Shown: positions 1-12,619 of the stretch, one piece after another | How the letters are laid out: each line of letters opens with the position of its first letter | Position numbering within the stretch: the first letter of the stretch is position 1 | Assembly (NCBI RefSeq): GCF_022682495.2 | Contig: NC_071389.1 | Location: 11,213,199-11,277,198, forward strand | Direction of reading: 5' to 3' | Length of the DNA: 64,000 nt | Source of the DNA: Desmodus rotundus | Lineage: Eukaryota; Chordata; Mammalia; Chiroptera; Phyllostomidae | Position numbers and translations under genes: made by a program | Notes under the pieces: generated by a model | The model's input: the letters and a program-made list of their open reading frames with translations, nothing else | Database searches by the model: none | What the model was told of the DNA's origin: nothing

Positions 1-1714
1 AGCAATTTCCCAATTTAGGAACATTAAAACCCGAGTGAACCGTGGGCACCTGGCGGACTAAGCGCTCGCTCTCCAAAGGTGCTGAGGTTACAGTTACTGA
101 GGGTCTAACACAAAGGAAGCGCACCAACATCAGGAAATTTTTTTTTTTTTGGACCAACAAATATTTTCTTCTACTTAGAAATCTATTTTTCACAAGCCAT
201 TAACAACAAAGAACTTTCTCAAGAAACAATAAGCCCCCCCCCCTCTCCTGTCTTAGGCAGGTGCCCCAACCACTCCAGAGATAAATAATAAACAAAGGCA
301 AACTTCCTGGGCTGGGTTTCAGGCATTGATACTCAAGACTCAAAAGCTCTGCCTTTTGGAAGCTTGCAGCCTGGAGTAAGAGGCCAGAAGGTTTTCTAAA
401 GGAAGGGTCAGGAAGGGGCAGAACAAAGAGAAGACAAATTGAAAGGAGAAATTAAAATCACTGCATGTGAGCCGGCAGAGGCACACACAAGGCTCCTGTT
501 ATCCACACGTAACCCTACGCTTCCTTGAAGGGATGAACCAGGTGCCGGGAGCCTAATTAAGTTAACCATTCCTTGGCCAGGAGCACAGCGCATCACCTGT
601 GTCTGCAGAGAGGAGCCAGGGTCTTCCTAAATCCCCTGCTCCTCTTAATTACGGACTGGTCCCTGAGGGACGGAACACAATACAGATGCAGCTTCAAGAT
701 GCTGGACGGTACACTCACCGGATACACTGCCCTGGACTGAGAACAGCACTGTACTCACTGAGCTGGAATGAGAAGCTGCCACTTACAAGCAGGCAAACGT
801 CTCTGCCCCAGGGCAGCAAACAGGAGGCTTACCAGGTGGACTGGAGCCTGCACTGCAGTCTGACGGTCCCATGCCTGCCCCTCCACCCGACAGCCGGGAT
901 GGTATCTCCACACCAGGCCACTCTCCCCACCAGGAACATCCGTCCTTCCCCCAGTGCCACCTAATGACTCTCAGTGTCCTTCAAGGTCTGCCTCTTCCAC
1001 TCAGTCCCAAAGCCCCCTGAAAGAAGGCAACTCCTTCTCCTCTAAGCTCGTACAGCTCCATACAGATCCAAGGGGGTGTCTTTCCCCCTCAGGGCAGGGG
1101 TGAGCTGCCTGGACCGCCTAGTGCCTATCGTGGGTGGGTGGGGCCTCCTAAGTGTTGGTGGGATTGGGCTAAACTGTGGAAACGCAGGGCTGCTCAGGCT
1201 GAGTTCTGATCTTTTGAAACTCATGTGTGTGCAGAGGGGAGCCAGCTCCCCGAATGTTCACCAGGGCCTCTCCTAGAGATGGGACTGCCGACCGGCTGGG
1301 TGGGTGGAGGGAAGGGTGAGTGAGAGAAAGAGAGACGGATGCCCGGGATGGTGCTGAAGCTCTGTGACCACCCTTCTCCCAAGTCAGAGGGAGACTCAAG
1401 CTCTCGCACCCTCGGGGTGTGGACCACCAACCACCTTGCTGGGGCCTGTGGGGCTAGCCCGGTCCTCACAGTCCTCGGGCGCCACCAGAAGCCCAGTGAC
1501 AGCCTTTGCTGTGAAAGGGGGGACAGAGCTGCAATCCTGTTCCAGGACGGCCCTTGGGCCTGCTTTCCCAGTCCAGGTTGTTCAAGTATCGTTGCAATGG
1601 CTACATTCTCATGTCACCTCGATCTTTTGGGGGAAACCAGGTAAAAAATACAGGGGAACAGCTCATTTATGACACTGCAATTTCGCAGGCAGGACGGGAC
1701 CTCCACCCTCTAGC

Positions 1715-1790
1715 TCAGCGCCAGGCTCACCGAAACCCGTGCAACCCCCCAGAGTAAGAGCCCTTAACCACTCCACTGGGGCCCCTGGGG
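1715..1790 (-). mobile_element. Possible MIR fragment
   Basis: CAGAGTAAGAGCCCTTAACCACTCCACT resembles, in short pieces, the start of MIR read in reverse (AGAGCnCTTAACCACT). Only this end is visible, so the assignment is weak. Confidence 0.35.
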
Positions 1791-3064
1791 CACGTTGCCT
1801 GGCAAGTTGCCCCAAGGAAAAAGTATTTCCACTGAAAGAATCACCCACTGAACGGTGGCAGAGAGAAGTTCTTGGTGCAAGTTGGATCAAGCGTGGTCAG
1901 ATCAGTGTGAACCTCTCTCCTAAAACCTGCCGGTGATGGAAAAAGTGGTCCATTTCATCACTGGGCACTCAGGTGTAGACTCGACCTCAGGTTTTATAAA
2001 ACGTGTGTAAAACCACGGTTAAACTTCCCTGAAAGCTATGAATGGACTACTGCCGCAGAAAGACGGGAGTGAGGCTCTGGGAGGGAAATCTCCGACGCGA
2101 GGGGACACAGAACAACTGACCCAGGAGGGTTCCCCATGGCCGAGCAGGGCAGGCCGCTGCGTATCATCCGCCTGTCACAGTGGAGGGGGCGCTCCAGGGA
2201 AATCACGTGTGTTCAGTTGGCAGTAAAGGGACAGCGTGGTGAAACGTGAACAGGAATCACCAAGCCGAGCCAAACATGGGTGATGACCACTGAGGACACA
2301 TTTTGGATTGTGAAAGCCCACAAAACACCCTCAAGCACAAGAGGGTTTTCTCAGGTCCCAAGGTGAGGGAGGGAGGGAGGAAGAGGTTTCCGGAGGGAGT
2401 GTCCACGGACACAAGCAGTCTCACCGCCACGTACACCTCACCCCAGGGGTCCTGAGAGCCCCTGGGAGGCCAAGGACCTGTGAAGCAGCAGCAGGGGCTC
2501 AGAGCCACAATGCCACTGAGTCACACCAGCACCAGCATGCTGGCTCTTTCCACCACATCCTCTCCCCATACTCTCAAGACCACAGACTTCCACAGTCCAC
2601 CAAAACTGCAGTGATGCCACCGGCTCCTTCCCAGTGGTGGTGTCAGTGCCGTGCATGCATCGGAGAGGGGCCTGGGCCAGCACCGTCTGCCACGGTGTGT
2701 GAGGTGCACCCGGAACGAGCCAGTGTTCTGTTTTGCTTATTTTACCCTCTTAGCCTAGAAATCACCCTGGTCGGCACACCACGGCGTTGCACAATGAATT
2801 CCTGCCGCTGAATAAATGTCTCAAATCGGGTTTTGTTTCAGCTTCACCGATTCATCTAGTGACAATGACCATGCGAGGACCGAGGAAAATCTGAAATTCC
2901 TCCTATTGGGGAGGCAGTCAGCTCCACCCGGGAGCAACCAATGTGTCCCCTTGGTTGTCCGGGTCTTTCAGTTCCCAGAGCGCCCGTTTCTCCACTTTGG
3001 CTAATTAGGAAGCAAAACTCAAAGTTGTGGCTCCTGACAAAATTCACCTGAATGTATGCACGAT

Positions 3065-3205
3065 TAAACTGTGCCCCGCCCTCGAGGAACTCCAAGTCTA
3101 AGAGGAGGGAGGGGCACAAAAGAAATACCAGCGTGCTATGAGCGAAGAAGGACAGGGGCAAGAACCAAATGCAATGGAAACAAGAACAGGGTCACTGGGG
3201 AACGG
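3065..3205 (-). mobile_element. L2 fragment (reverse)
   Basis: The pattern of GCCCTCGAGGAACTCCAAGTCTAAG, then a GTGCTATGAG segment and a purine-rich run, follows the reverse complement of the L2 3' region, where the remembered consensus reads 'CCCTCATGGAGCTTACAGTCTA' in pieces. Diverged and partial. Confidence 0.5.
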
Positions 3206-3214
3206 GGCAAAAAA

Positions 3215-3450
3215 GGTGATGGAATTAAGAAGTACTGACTGGTAGTTACCAAATGGGCACGGGGATGTCAGACACAGCATAGGGAATATGGTCAGTAATA
3301 TTGTAATAACCACCTACGGTGCCAGGTGGGCACTTGCATTACCGAAGGGAACACTTTGTAACCTACAGGAAGGTCTACGGGCTGTGCTGCACACTTGAAG
3401 CTAATACAGAATAGTGTTGAATGCAAACTAATTTTTTTTAAAAAGGACTT
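3215..3450 (+). mobile_element. L1 3' UTR fragment
   Basis: The order of motifs matches the old mammalian L1 3' end: GGTAGTTACCAAATGGGC, CAGCATAGGGAATATGGTCA, AATATTGTAATAACC, GGTGCCAGGTGGGCAC, CACTTTGTAA, and CACTTGAAGCTAATACAGAA near the end, followed by a short A-rich stretch. The same L1 motifs recur at 22930-23030. Confidence 0.8.
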
Positions 3451-4609
3451 AATCTATTTACTTATTATCATTATAACCATCCAGGATATGGCTTTCTGAG
3501 CTAATCAAAAGTCTGTGACGTTCTTCCTAATACAAAGCAAAATGAAACATGGGCTGAGGGAGGCACGGGGTGAGATCCACAAGTGACCACAACCCGGGCC
3601 TGGCAGCGCGAGCGAATCGCCCACAACATGCAGACGAGGAAGAACGAACAGCTGGTGACCGTGGGAGCTTCTCCCCCGAATTCCATGTTCAAATTTAAAG
3701 CTCTCAGGAAATTTCTCTTCCCCAAACTGCCTCTTCTCTCTTCCAAGAGTGAGCTCCTGTCCCTGTGAGCCCCCACCACAATTCTGTTTACTCAAGGGGA
3801 GCCCAGTCGTTCCTTCCACCCACGGCACAGGGCCCCATCCACTCCAGGGCCCCTTCGTTTACCTGAGACCTCCTCACTGGCAGTCAGCACGCCACCAGCT
3901 TTTAAAGTGGCTGGTGATGGACAGGCATCAGAAGCCCCTGGTCCGCCAGACAGCCTCAACCAGAAAGCCCTGCAGGCCTCGCAGGCTCCTCTCCGTCCCA
4001 GTCCACATTCCTGGCCTGTTTCAAATGTCAGGGGGAGCAGGCTGAGTACGCCGCACTCTCCTCATGTGTTTTTAATGTTCCCCCTCCAGATGTGTCCTAA
4101 GGGGGTGACCCAGACACTCCTCACCCAGGGCCACTGCCTGCCAACCTGCACGGGGCTTCCTGACCGCTCTGGGAAAGGAAATGCCTTCCTTCCGCCTCTT
4201 CTGGTTCTGGAGAAGGGGTCTCTCTGCATTTCACTTTGATGTCTCACGTTTCTCATCAACCAGGAAGGCAGCACCTAACTTGGACGCCCGCTCTTCATGG
4301 GGTCCACCAGCAAAAGGACGCCATACAGCTCCTAAAATGCAAGAGCGAGACGAACCTCCTGCTAGACAGTTCTATCAGGGCAAGCCCGAGGAAGGGCACC
4401 TTTGTGCATTTCAGATGAAGTACGCCTCCCAGCTCCAGCGGACAAGCACCCAGGATCTGCTTCACCCCCTGCTGCAGCACGCTGACCCTTACCAAGGTCA
4501 GGTCCCTTCTAAAGCCCTTCCCTGACCCTGCAGTGCTCCCTCCCACTAACCCAAACCACGGGAGGACTAAGCTCTCCTGTTCACTTTGCCCAGAGTGAAA
4601 CCCAAATGA

Positions 4610-4800
4610 TCCTCATGTCCAACCCACAGCCCACGGGCCACTTGCGGGCCAGGATGGCTGTGAATGCGGCCCAACACAAAACTGTAAGTTTACTTAAAAC
4701 CTGTTTTATGCTCATCAGTTTTCGTTAGTGTTTGTGTATTTAATGTGTGGCCCAGAAATGCCGAAAGGCTGGACAATCCTGCCTAGTCCCTCATCCACCG
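4610..4800. mobile_element. Ancient interspersed repeat (class uncertain)
   Basis: The run GTCCAACCCACAGCCCACGG, GCGGGCCAGGATGGCTGTGA, ATGCGGCCCAACACAAAA, TTAGTGTTTGTGTATTTAAT and GTGTGGCCCAGA, closing on AAAGGCTGGACAATCCTG, is a recurring mammalian interspersed sequence with GTCCAACCC at one end and an inverted-looking GGTTGGACA at the other. I recognise the pattern but not its family name; a DNA transposon or L1-associated segment are both possible. Confidence 0.55.
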
Positions 4801-5678
4801 GGAAACTGCACAGCTACCAGGGGCACCCACTGCCATCCCAAGTGCTGTGGCGAGACACACACATCAAGTGGGAAAGTGACCAAAGAGCGCTTGCACAAGT
4901 AACTCCAATGCACTAAACTTCCTGGACATAGGCACCATAAAAACTGAAAAGGAAAATAAAGCTTCCTCTAATGAAAGTGGGGGCTTTCAAGACGACTTGC
5001 TGAGCAGCAAACATTTTGGAAAGAAGGAATTTTAAACACCAACACAACAGGGCAGAGACTTGAGGCAGAAGAGCTACGTGCACCGCTGGGAGGCCCTTTA
5101 ATTAGGCAAAGATTTGCGGAGCCCAAGGAGCATCAGCAAATTTCCTCATGGTCTCAAGAACGGAAAGAAGGTGGAAACCAGTGGGTAATCCCAGGTTCTA
5201 AGTCTGCTCTCACCAAGAATGAAGCCCACGGTCTTGTCCCTTGCCACCTTTTTAGGAATCCTGATATCCCTCAAAGCAACGCAAGAGAACTACTGGCCTG
5301 GGAGAGAACAGGCTAGATTTTCTCCTGTCCAGGGGTCTTCCCACTGACAGCATGCAGGCAGGCTCTTCTGTCAAGGTGTTTTAAGGCAGAAACCTAATTC
5401 ATAGGGAAACAAAACACCCCTCAGACCCAGGGACTGGATTTTTCATTTGCATGTATTTACATGGCACTTTCACAAGTATTTCCAAGAGAAATGTCCTGCA
5501 CACGGGCAGATGGCCTGCAATAAAAGAGAAAAACGACACCCTCCTGGTCCGCCCAGAAGGAACACTTGCAAGTGGTAGCAGCAGAAGCGAGCGGTGGGTT
5601 CCCCAAACCGCCTACACCAACAGAGATGCTCTTCTTTCGGGGAACATGACATGCGGTGCAGCACCGGGGCACAGTCTT

Positions 5679-5879
5679 CCCTATTTATTCATTTATCCTC
5701 AGAGCGGGGAGGGGAGGGAGAAAGAGAGGGAGAGAAACATCAGTGTGTGCTTGCCTCTTGTGTGCCCCCTACTGGGGACCTGGCCTGCAACCCAGGCATG
5801 TGCCCTGACTGGGAATTGAACTGGCAACCCTTTGGTTTGCAGGCCAGCACTTAATCCACTGAGCCACACCAGCCAGGGC
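5679..5879 (-). mobile_element. Ves SINE (bat tRNA-derived)
   Basis: Read on the minus strand it starts GCCCTGGCTGGTGTGGCTCA, continues with the GATT..AGCAC..GCCTG tRNA-like head and CCCAGTCAGGGCACATGCCT, and ends in the pyrimidine-rich body and short T/A tail. Imperfect target-site duplications flank it: GGGGCACAGTCTT at 5666-5678 and GCGGCACAATCTT at 5881-5893. This fixes both borders to within a base or two. Confidence 0.95.
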
Positions 5880-6844
5880 TGCGGCACAATCTTTTTAAAC
5901 AGGCAACTTAACTCTACTTTGGAGGGCACCCTGGGTCCCCTAGCAGTTATGAGAAGTGTTATCAAATTTTAAGTTATTTCTAAGGGTAACAATGATCAAA
6001 GACCCTGCAGCCCTCTCCTCCACCAAAATCTAAGCATTTAGGAAAAATGGGAAGTGAGGAGCTGACTTTGGAATCCACTGGGAGCAGTGGCTGTTACTGA
6101 CCGGAGCTGTGAAAGAGGCACCAGGACCTGACAGAGCGCCTGGATGACCTCATTCGGAAGGTCCAAGGTCCCTGTGAGATCACGCAAGATAAAGGCAGGT
6201 ACAGCTCCGTAAAGCCCTTAGTCTCCTCAGGGCCAGCAAGGTCACGGCTTCCCAGGAAAGGACTGACGTGGGCTCTTCCCAAGGCAGGCAGGCACATGGA
6301 GTAATCTAGGAAAAAGGCATGTTTCCCAGCTCTAACCTTAGAATTGCAGATAATTGATTATCTCTGTCCCTTCCCTTATCCATCTAAAAAGTCTGACTGG
6401 CAACAAACAGCAGGTCCCCAGCAAACTGGAGTGGGTGCCCAGCACCTGCTTCTTGGCGAGGGACCCACGAGGCCTGAACCAATGCCCACAGCTTACTAGG
6501 TATCAGTTCACAGGTTGTAGTCTGGGCAGAAACACACTGCTGCTACTCAATCTTTGCCCAGCTAACTCCCTCCCTGTCACTCTGTCAGGGGATATCTCAG
6601 GCTTCACCTACTCCAAGCAGCTTTCCCTGAAACCCACCCACCAGGGTGGGGTTGGTGCTCCTCCGTGGGGCGTCCACAGCGCTGTGCTCCTCTCCGCCGG
6701 GATCCTGGAATTACATCCATCAGGTATCTGTCTCTCAAGGCATCTGTCTGACCATGAACTCTTTCAAGATACTAATATTAACTTACTTAGCGCTCTGACC
6801 CAGTGCTTCAGCTCAGGCTCCAGCACTCGAGAGGGGCTTGACCC

Positions 6845-7225
6845 TGCCTTCCTGAGTGCCCATTACATGCCACACACTGGGGACACAAAGGTGAACAAAG
6901 TAGACAAGATCCTGCCCTCAGAGAGCTGAAGAGGCAGTGCAAGAATCATATAATTAGGCAATTTCAACCGAGATTAAAGGCGGGCGCCACAGCTGGGGTG
7001 ACGAAGTGGAAAGGGTGGGAGTGAGGCCCAAGCAGAGGCCTGAAGATAAGCACAGTTGTTATGGAGATGTCCTCCCAGTGCAGGGGACAGCAGGTACAAA
7101 AACCGAACAAGACAGGGCATGGGGCCTTTGGGAGATGCTATGGCCGGCGAGTGTGGCTGGTGTAGAGGGGCCCTGGGGGAGGCAGGAGGGGGCAGACAGG
7201 GCCCGATCAGGACTACACTGTGGAA
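6845..7225 (-). mobile_element. L2 fragment (reverse, long)
   Basis: It follows the reverse complement of L2 over its 3' region: GAGTGCCCATTACATGCCAC, GGTGAACAAAGTAGACAAGA, CCTGCCCTCAGAGAGCTG, then the farther part with GAGGCCTGAAGATAAG, GGGACAGCAGGTACAAA and GAGTGTGGCTGGTGTAGAGG. At nearly 400 bp it is one of the longer L2 pieces here. Confidence 0.75.
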
Positions 7226-7939
7226 ATGCCACTCTGGCTGCAGAGAGCCGGACTACAGGCAGGGAGGTCCAGAGGCTGTTAGAATAACCCGGTACCCTAG
7301 GGTCGGGTAACAGCAACAACATTCACTGAACTGCCCTAAAGTGAAGATAAACCCACCTCCACCTGACAGGCCGGAGGGGGGCGGGTGGCACTCTTTAGAA
7401 GTAACCACTTTGGGCGTGTGGCACCAGGTCTCCACGGGCCTCCAGCAGCCTGAGCTGCATCCAATGCCCCTGGGTCCTGCCTCTCTCCTGGACTCCCGGA
7501 GGCCACCCATCCACATGCCACAGGCTCAGTGTCGTGCCGTCACTGTCAAGGCCAAGAGGTAAAATACTAGAGGCAACAGCACTACGTGCCACTTGCCCCT
7601 GGGAGGAGCTCTGAGCAGCCTCACTGCCCACTCCTGGCTGCAAGACAGCACCCTCTCCTAGAGCCTGATCGGGAAACATTCACCCACCACCCTGGCCAAT
7701 GAGGAAAGCGCACAGTGCAGTCCTCCTGAAAAGGACAGCTGCACTGTAACGGAAAACGGCAAAGAATTCAAGCTGCTCCGATTACTGAATTTCTCCTCCA
7801 CTCACTATATGCTGTCAGAAAGCTCACAAGGCAAGTCAGCCGCCATCACCTTTTCCTCCGACAGAGTGGTCAGCACTGACCCACCGAGCGCTCGTCTGCG
7901 CCCACCGTGGCACTCAGCTGTCCACCCACACTGCTTCCC

Positions 7940-8050
7940 TCTTGAGAATGAGGTGGCAGATCCATAATTATCTCCACTGTATAGATGAGGAAACTGAGGC
8001 ACAGAGAGTTTAAGTAGCTTACCAAGGCCACCCAAACAGTCAGGGCATAC
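7940..8050 (-). mobile_element. MIR fragment (reverse)
   Basis: ATAGATGAGGAAACTGAGGC, ACAGAGAGTTTAAGTAGCTT and ACCAAGGCCACCCAAACAGT are the MIR core read in reverse. Confidence 0.85.
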
Positions 8051-8261
8051 CCATGCCCAGCTAAGGTGATCTTAAAGATTCGCAATGATGTACTGCTTTT
8101 CCGTGTACTGCCAGCTGCTGGGGCCACCAGCCCTGGGGCATGGGGCTGAGGTCGCCCCAGTTAACACCTCAGCCTGCTTTCATCTCTGCTTCAGATCACG
8201 CACTTAGAAAGTATAACAGAGACAGCCCCCTCTCTCAGAGTCTGGGGATGGGTAGGTTTAT

Positions 8262-8440
8262 GGGATCACCAATACTTATTTAGCATCAATGATGTGCCCA
8301 GTGGAGAGGGTCCGGGAATATGAATGAGCGTCATTCCATTCCACAGGCGCTCTGAAGCCGGAGGGCTCCCTGGTGCTAACAGGACGAAAGGGTGGCACAC
8401 AAGGGACAGGAAGTGCTTTACGCCAAAAGCTGCTGAAGGA
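8262..8440 (-). mobile_element. Possible L2 fragment (reverse)
   Basis: AATACTTATTTAGCATCAAT and GATGTGCCCAGTGGAGAGGG resemble the end of L2 in reverse (ATATTTATTGAGCnCCTACT, TGTGCCAGG). Heavily diverged; the rest is not convincing. Confidence 0.4.
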
Positions 8441-9499
8441 TGTGACTCAGAGACGTGGCTCCTCCCATCATATAGTGTTCGGAAGTAGGAAGGTCCATGA
8501 CACAGACATGGACATGTCGGGGAAGAAGTGGTAAGCGACTTTAAAGTGCCTGACGCACCTCTGGACCCAACTGGTATTCAGCACGCGGACAGAAAGGGGA
8601 AAATCCACTTGCATGAAGGATAATCATTTCCAGCCTGGGGCGAATCGACAAGAGTGTTGTTCTAGCTTCCAGTCAATGGTAATTAAGTGTGCCTATACAC
8701 TCCGGAAAGAGCAGAGAGGGAGATTAACAGTAACTAACTCTCCTCTGTATGTGGCTCAAATCTCCCCTCCGAGCGGCCTGTCTTCAGGTTCTCATCCCAG
8801 AGCCTGCATCTGACACCACTCCCACCACCACCATCTGCAACATCCATTCTGGACTTGGCTCAAAGGTTGCAATTACATAAAAGGTAACAGGCCCACCAGG
8901 ACCTGAAAATCTGGAGTTTCACAAGTGCTGTTCCTACCCCTTCTCCTGCACACCAAGCAACTAGAGTCTGGCTGGTAATCATTTGTGGGGCATGCGGGGT
9001 GGGGCACAGGGCTGGACTGCCCTTCACGAGGCCTCACATAGGCAGGGTCTAGGCACGTTGTGACTGGCAGGGCCTCTAATGAGCCTTGAGAGTGCAGCAA
9101 GGTCCAGGAGGCAGCAGCACACGGGCGAGGGGCAGCCACAGGCCGTCTGGCTAATGAGTAAGAAGGGTCCAGCCTGATGAGGGCCAGGAACCGAAAATAG
9201 GAGGGCGGAATCCTCCCTCAGCCCTGTGCCCTCCTGAAAGCTCGGACTCCTTTATGTACGCGACAGGAAGCCTCTGGGAGTCCTAGAAGGCCCCCCACCT
9301 CCAATCTCTCAGCAAAGGCAGAGCAAGGACAGTGATGCTGCTTGGTGGTGGCAGCCATGGTCGTGGGGATCACATGATCACTGCCGTCAGAGAAAAGCAG
9401 GAGGCCAGCAGGGTTCCTACTCACTTGCATAAGGGCTAAGCCAGGCCTGGGCGAGCTGGATGCGACCTCAGACCCGCACGCCAGCAGCTACCATCAGCC

Positions 9500-9675
9500 A
9501 CCATCAGCCAGGAGCTGTGCTGGAAGTTTACCCGCAGGGTCTCTAGCACTCAGAGTCAGTGTCATCGCGCCCACCTCCGACACCAGGAGACAGACACCCA
9601 GAGGTCACACAACTAACACATGATGAAGACGAGAGGTGAGCTCGGCTGGACCTTTTGATTTCAAGGTGCTCAACC
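9500..9675 (-). mobile_element. Diverged MIR (reverse)
   Basis: The spaced pieces CACCAGGAGACAGACACCCA, GAGGTCACACAACTAACACA and GACGAGAGGTGAGCTCGGCT follow the MIR core in reverse. It is preceded by a duplicated CACCATCAGC near 9490-9508. Confidence 0.5.
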
Positions 9676-10747
9676 TATCACATCCCAACGCTGCCACACA
9701 GACATCTCAGGCTAACAATCTCAGACTCAGAGCTGCCCTAAAAACAACCAAGCACGAGTTTTATGGGACCCTGGTCTCCAAGTATACTGAGACAGGCTCC
9801 GCAACCTGGCAAATAAAGCGAGTGTGTGCACGTGTGGGGGCGGGGAGGAGGGGAGAACCATCAAATAACCACAACCAATCTGATTCCGAGAATGTGCAAA
9901 ATAAATGGTCGCTCTGCTTCTAGCCCACCCCAAACTTGCACTTCTTGGCTGGTGGCACCTCAGATGCATTTTCTGCATTAGGTCTGCAAACAGACAGCAG
10001 TAGGGGAGCTGCTAAAGTAGCCTCCCCACCATGAGGAGGACTCAGGAGACTGCCCGAGAGCGGGAAAAGCCAAGGCACAGAGGCCCACACAGAGGACCAC
10101 TGCTGGGTGAGGCTGGAGAAGACTGCAGCAGGGAATGCCTGGGGCAATACTGACCCTGTGGGAGGCGGGGTTAGAGATGTGGGTTCAAGACACAAACAAG
10201 AGATCAGCAGCCTTGATAAGATGGAACTGTAAATGAATGGAAGTGAAGGCAGGAGAAAGCAGGAAACTGAACAACAGAAAGGAATCCTGAGGGTTCAGAG
10301 TTCACAGGTGTCCTGTCCTGGGAAATGTAAGGTAACTGTGTGAACCTCTTCATGGCTAAAGTGAAGGCAATGAGGTCAAATGACCTGTGAGGCTATAATG
10401 TCAGCTGGTTTGTCCTTGGACAGTGAGTTCAACCTTAAGACCCATCCCACCTTGTCACACCATCCAACCACTTTGTTCAGCTTCTCCCCTAGGGCTTCCA
10501 GAAAACTCCAAGGGAGAACTGGGTGAATTCAGGGAACTGAAGCAGGGAGACCGGTGCCTGCTGAAGCAAACAGGAAGGGGCGGGGGAAGACCCACACCAT
10601 CCAGAGAGCCCGCCCTCTGACCTCCTCTATTCACTCTGGGGTGGCAGACATCGGTGTTTCCCAGCCTGCTTTTCAGGGGTCCCAGCCTTGACGGTTCAGG
10701 GAAGGCAGGGGGCCGTTTTCACGACCATCTAAAATGCCTCAGTGGAG

Positions 10748-10910
10748 CCCCGGCCGGGTAGCTGGGCTGGTTAGAGCATCACCCGACACGCCAAGGTTGC
10801 AAAATCCCAGGTCAGGGCACATAAAATAAGTGGAACAACAAATCTCTCTCCTCCCCAGCCCCCTCTACCCTCTCTCTGTAAAAAGTCAATAAATAAAAAA
10901 TTAAAAAACC
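10748..10910 (+). mobile_element. tRNA-derived SINE, older Ves-related subfamily
   Basis: The head CCCCGGCCGGGTAGCTGGGC, with GGTTAGAGCATCACCCGACA and CGCCAAGGTTGC, is an intact-looking A box region. CCCAGGTCAGGGCACATA and a short pyrimidine body lead to an A-rich tail. Clear target-site duplications flank it: AAAATGCCTCAGTGGAG at 10731-10747 and ACAATGCTTCAATGGAG at 10911-10927. It differs from the classic Ves copies in its head (GACACGCCAAGG) and in a shortened middle. Confidence 0.9.
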
Positions 10911-11129
10911 ACAATGCTTCAATGGAGAGCCTTCTAATCTCCCCCCTTCCAGGTTAAATAAAACAAGCCCTTACAACCCTACGTTGGGTTGTAAACCCCA
11001 TCCAAGGCTGGGCCGTGTTCACCTGTGAAAACACCATCAGGAAGGCCGCCTGGGGCGCCAGGGCACAGCCCCTGGGCAGGCAGAACCCAGGGGTTAAGGA
11101 ACAGGCCCTCGGAAGCCTGTGGAGGTTAT

Positions 11130-11365
11130 TAATAAAAGCATCAGCTAGCATTTATTCAGCACCTGTCTTACACATATTGTACGTGTTGGCACTTTATACA
11201 CACTCCCAAATCCTGGCAGCTGCCCCAGGAATTCGGTTTTCTTATCCCAGTCTTGTCTATTGGAGGAAACCCTGGGAGATGCTGTAACCTGCCTGAGGTA
11301 TCAAAGCTGGAAGGTGACAGAGACGCGACTCAAGTCCCAGTCCACTTTGCTCTGTCCAGGAACTA
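11130..11365 (-). mobile_element. MIR (reverse, nearly full length)
   Basis: AGCTAGCATTTATTCAGCAC, a GGCACTTTATACACA segment, CCCAGTCTTGTCTATTGGAG (the diverged 'fraction of ATGAGGAAACTG' part), CTGTAACCTGCCTGAGGTAT and GACTCAAGTCCCAGTCCA follow the MIR order in reverse. Confidence 0.75.
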
Positions 11366-11914
11366 CAGACTGGCGGGGGAGAAACCTGCCAGGGGCCCCA
11401 GCCTGCTCAACACTGCCACATATTCGACCTACGGGGCGGTTACCTGGTCGCAGACCTGAGAGAAACCCATGCCTCTGCTGCCAGCAAATGGGGATCTGAA
11501 GGCAGTGACATCGACACCAGGGTGCCCAGGGCGAGGCTCGGTTCCAGGCAACAGGGCTCAGACACCAAGACCCTCCGGCCCTCCCTCCAGAGACCCAGTG
11601 AGACCCACTGACCACAAAGCAAGTGAGCGGCAGGCCCAAAGCCACAGCCCCGGCTCCTGACTTCCAGCAAGGTTTGCTTAATGTACACCAAGCTTTTTTC
11701 CCACCCTCTCCCCCCTCCTATTGAAGGAGCTAGCCGTTTTCTAAAGCAGTTCTCTTCTTGAAAAAGAAGACAATAAAATAAGGATAGCTACGTTTCTTTT
11801 TATGCCATCTTCCCAAACAGTTGTGAAAATTTAAAAGCTGGCTGACATCACACGTAAGGCCACTTCCAGACAGGGTCTAGCGTCCAGGTCATCTGACGTG
11901 TGGGTCATGAACCT

Positions 11915-12060
11915 TTCCAGGAACCAGTGTTTCCCAGAGTGGGTTCCATGAGAGTAACTTAGAAAAGTGCTGGGTGCCAGGAAAACAGGTCCTCTTCTCT
12001 CCACTGCAGGACTTTTCAGAACCTTGAACGTGGGTGACAGTGCGGCTGGTGAAACTCTAG
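11915..12060. mobile_element. Possible hAT-type element fragment
   Basis: CAGTGTTTCCCAGAGTGGGT, followed by TCCATGAGAG, resembles the terminal part of small hAT-Charlie elements. No matching second end was found, so this may be chance. Confidence 0.3.
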
Positions 12061-12330
12061 AGAGCAACCAGAGTGCGCCACGCTCCCGCAGCTGCTCCCT
12101 GTCTTAGCTCCTCGGGAGTCAACGTCACGGTGAGCCAGGAAGAGGGCACGCTGCAGCCAGAAGATGCGGCCGTCCACTGAGCAGGAAGAAGGGTCACGGG
12201 GAAGGAGACTTTCCCAGCCACCCCCTAGTTTGACTCTGCACTCTCCTGACTAGCAAATCAAAAAGATTTGTGTGCATTACCTCCTCTGTGAATCACCTGT
12301 GTACCCACAGCGTATTCCTACCTTTCTTTT

Positions 12331-12590
12331 TTCTCCTAATCCTCACCCAAGCACGCTTTTTCCCCATTGATTTTAGAAAGAAGGAGACAGAGAAGCATCA
12401 ACTGGTTGTCTCCCCAACCCGCCCAGATTGGACCAGCACAGAGACCAGGAGTCACACTTGCACGCGCCTACGCCCCTGCCCACACAGGGGATTGAACCCG
12501 CAACCTACGTTTGCGCCGACTGGGAGCTGGACCCACAACCTTTTGGTTCCAGGAAGATGCTCCAACCAACCGGGCCATTCGGGCCAAGGC
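12331..12590 (-). mobile_element. tRNA-derived SINE, long-tailed Ves-related subfamily
   Basis: On the minus strand it has a GGCCCGAATGGCCCGGTTGG head, then a tRNA-like box, and GGTTCAATCCCCTGTGTGGG. Unlike classic Ves it keeps extra sequence at its 3' end (TGATTTTAGAAAG and CCTAATCCTCACCC on the plus strand). Target-site duplications CCTACCTTTCTTTT (12317-12330) and CCTACCTTCCTTTA (12591-12604) support the borders. Confidence 0.85.
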
Positions 12591-12619
12591 CCTACCTTCC
12601 TTTACTGCTGGAGGCAACA

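Noticed and set aside
6354..6929. 191-codon plus-strand frame
   Set aside because: Its end overlaps an L2 fragment read backwards, and the peptide shows no family resemblance.
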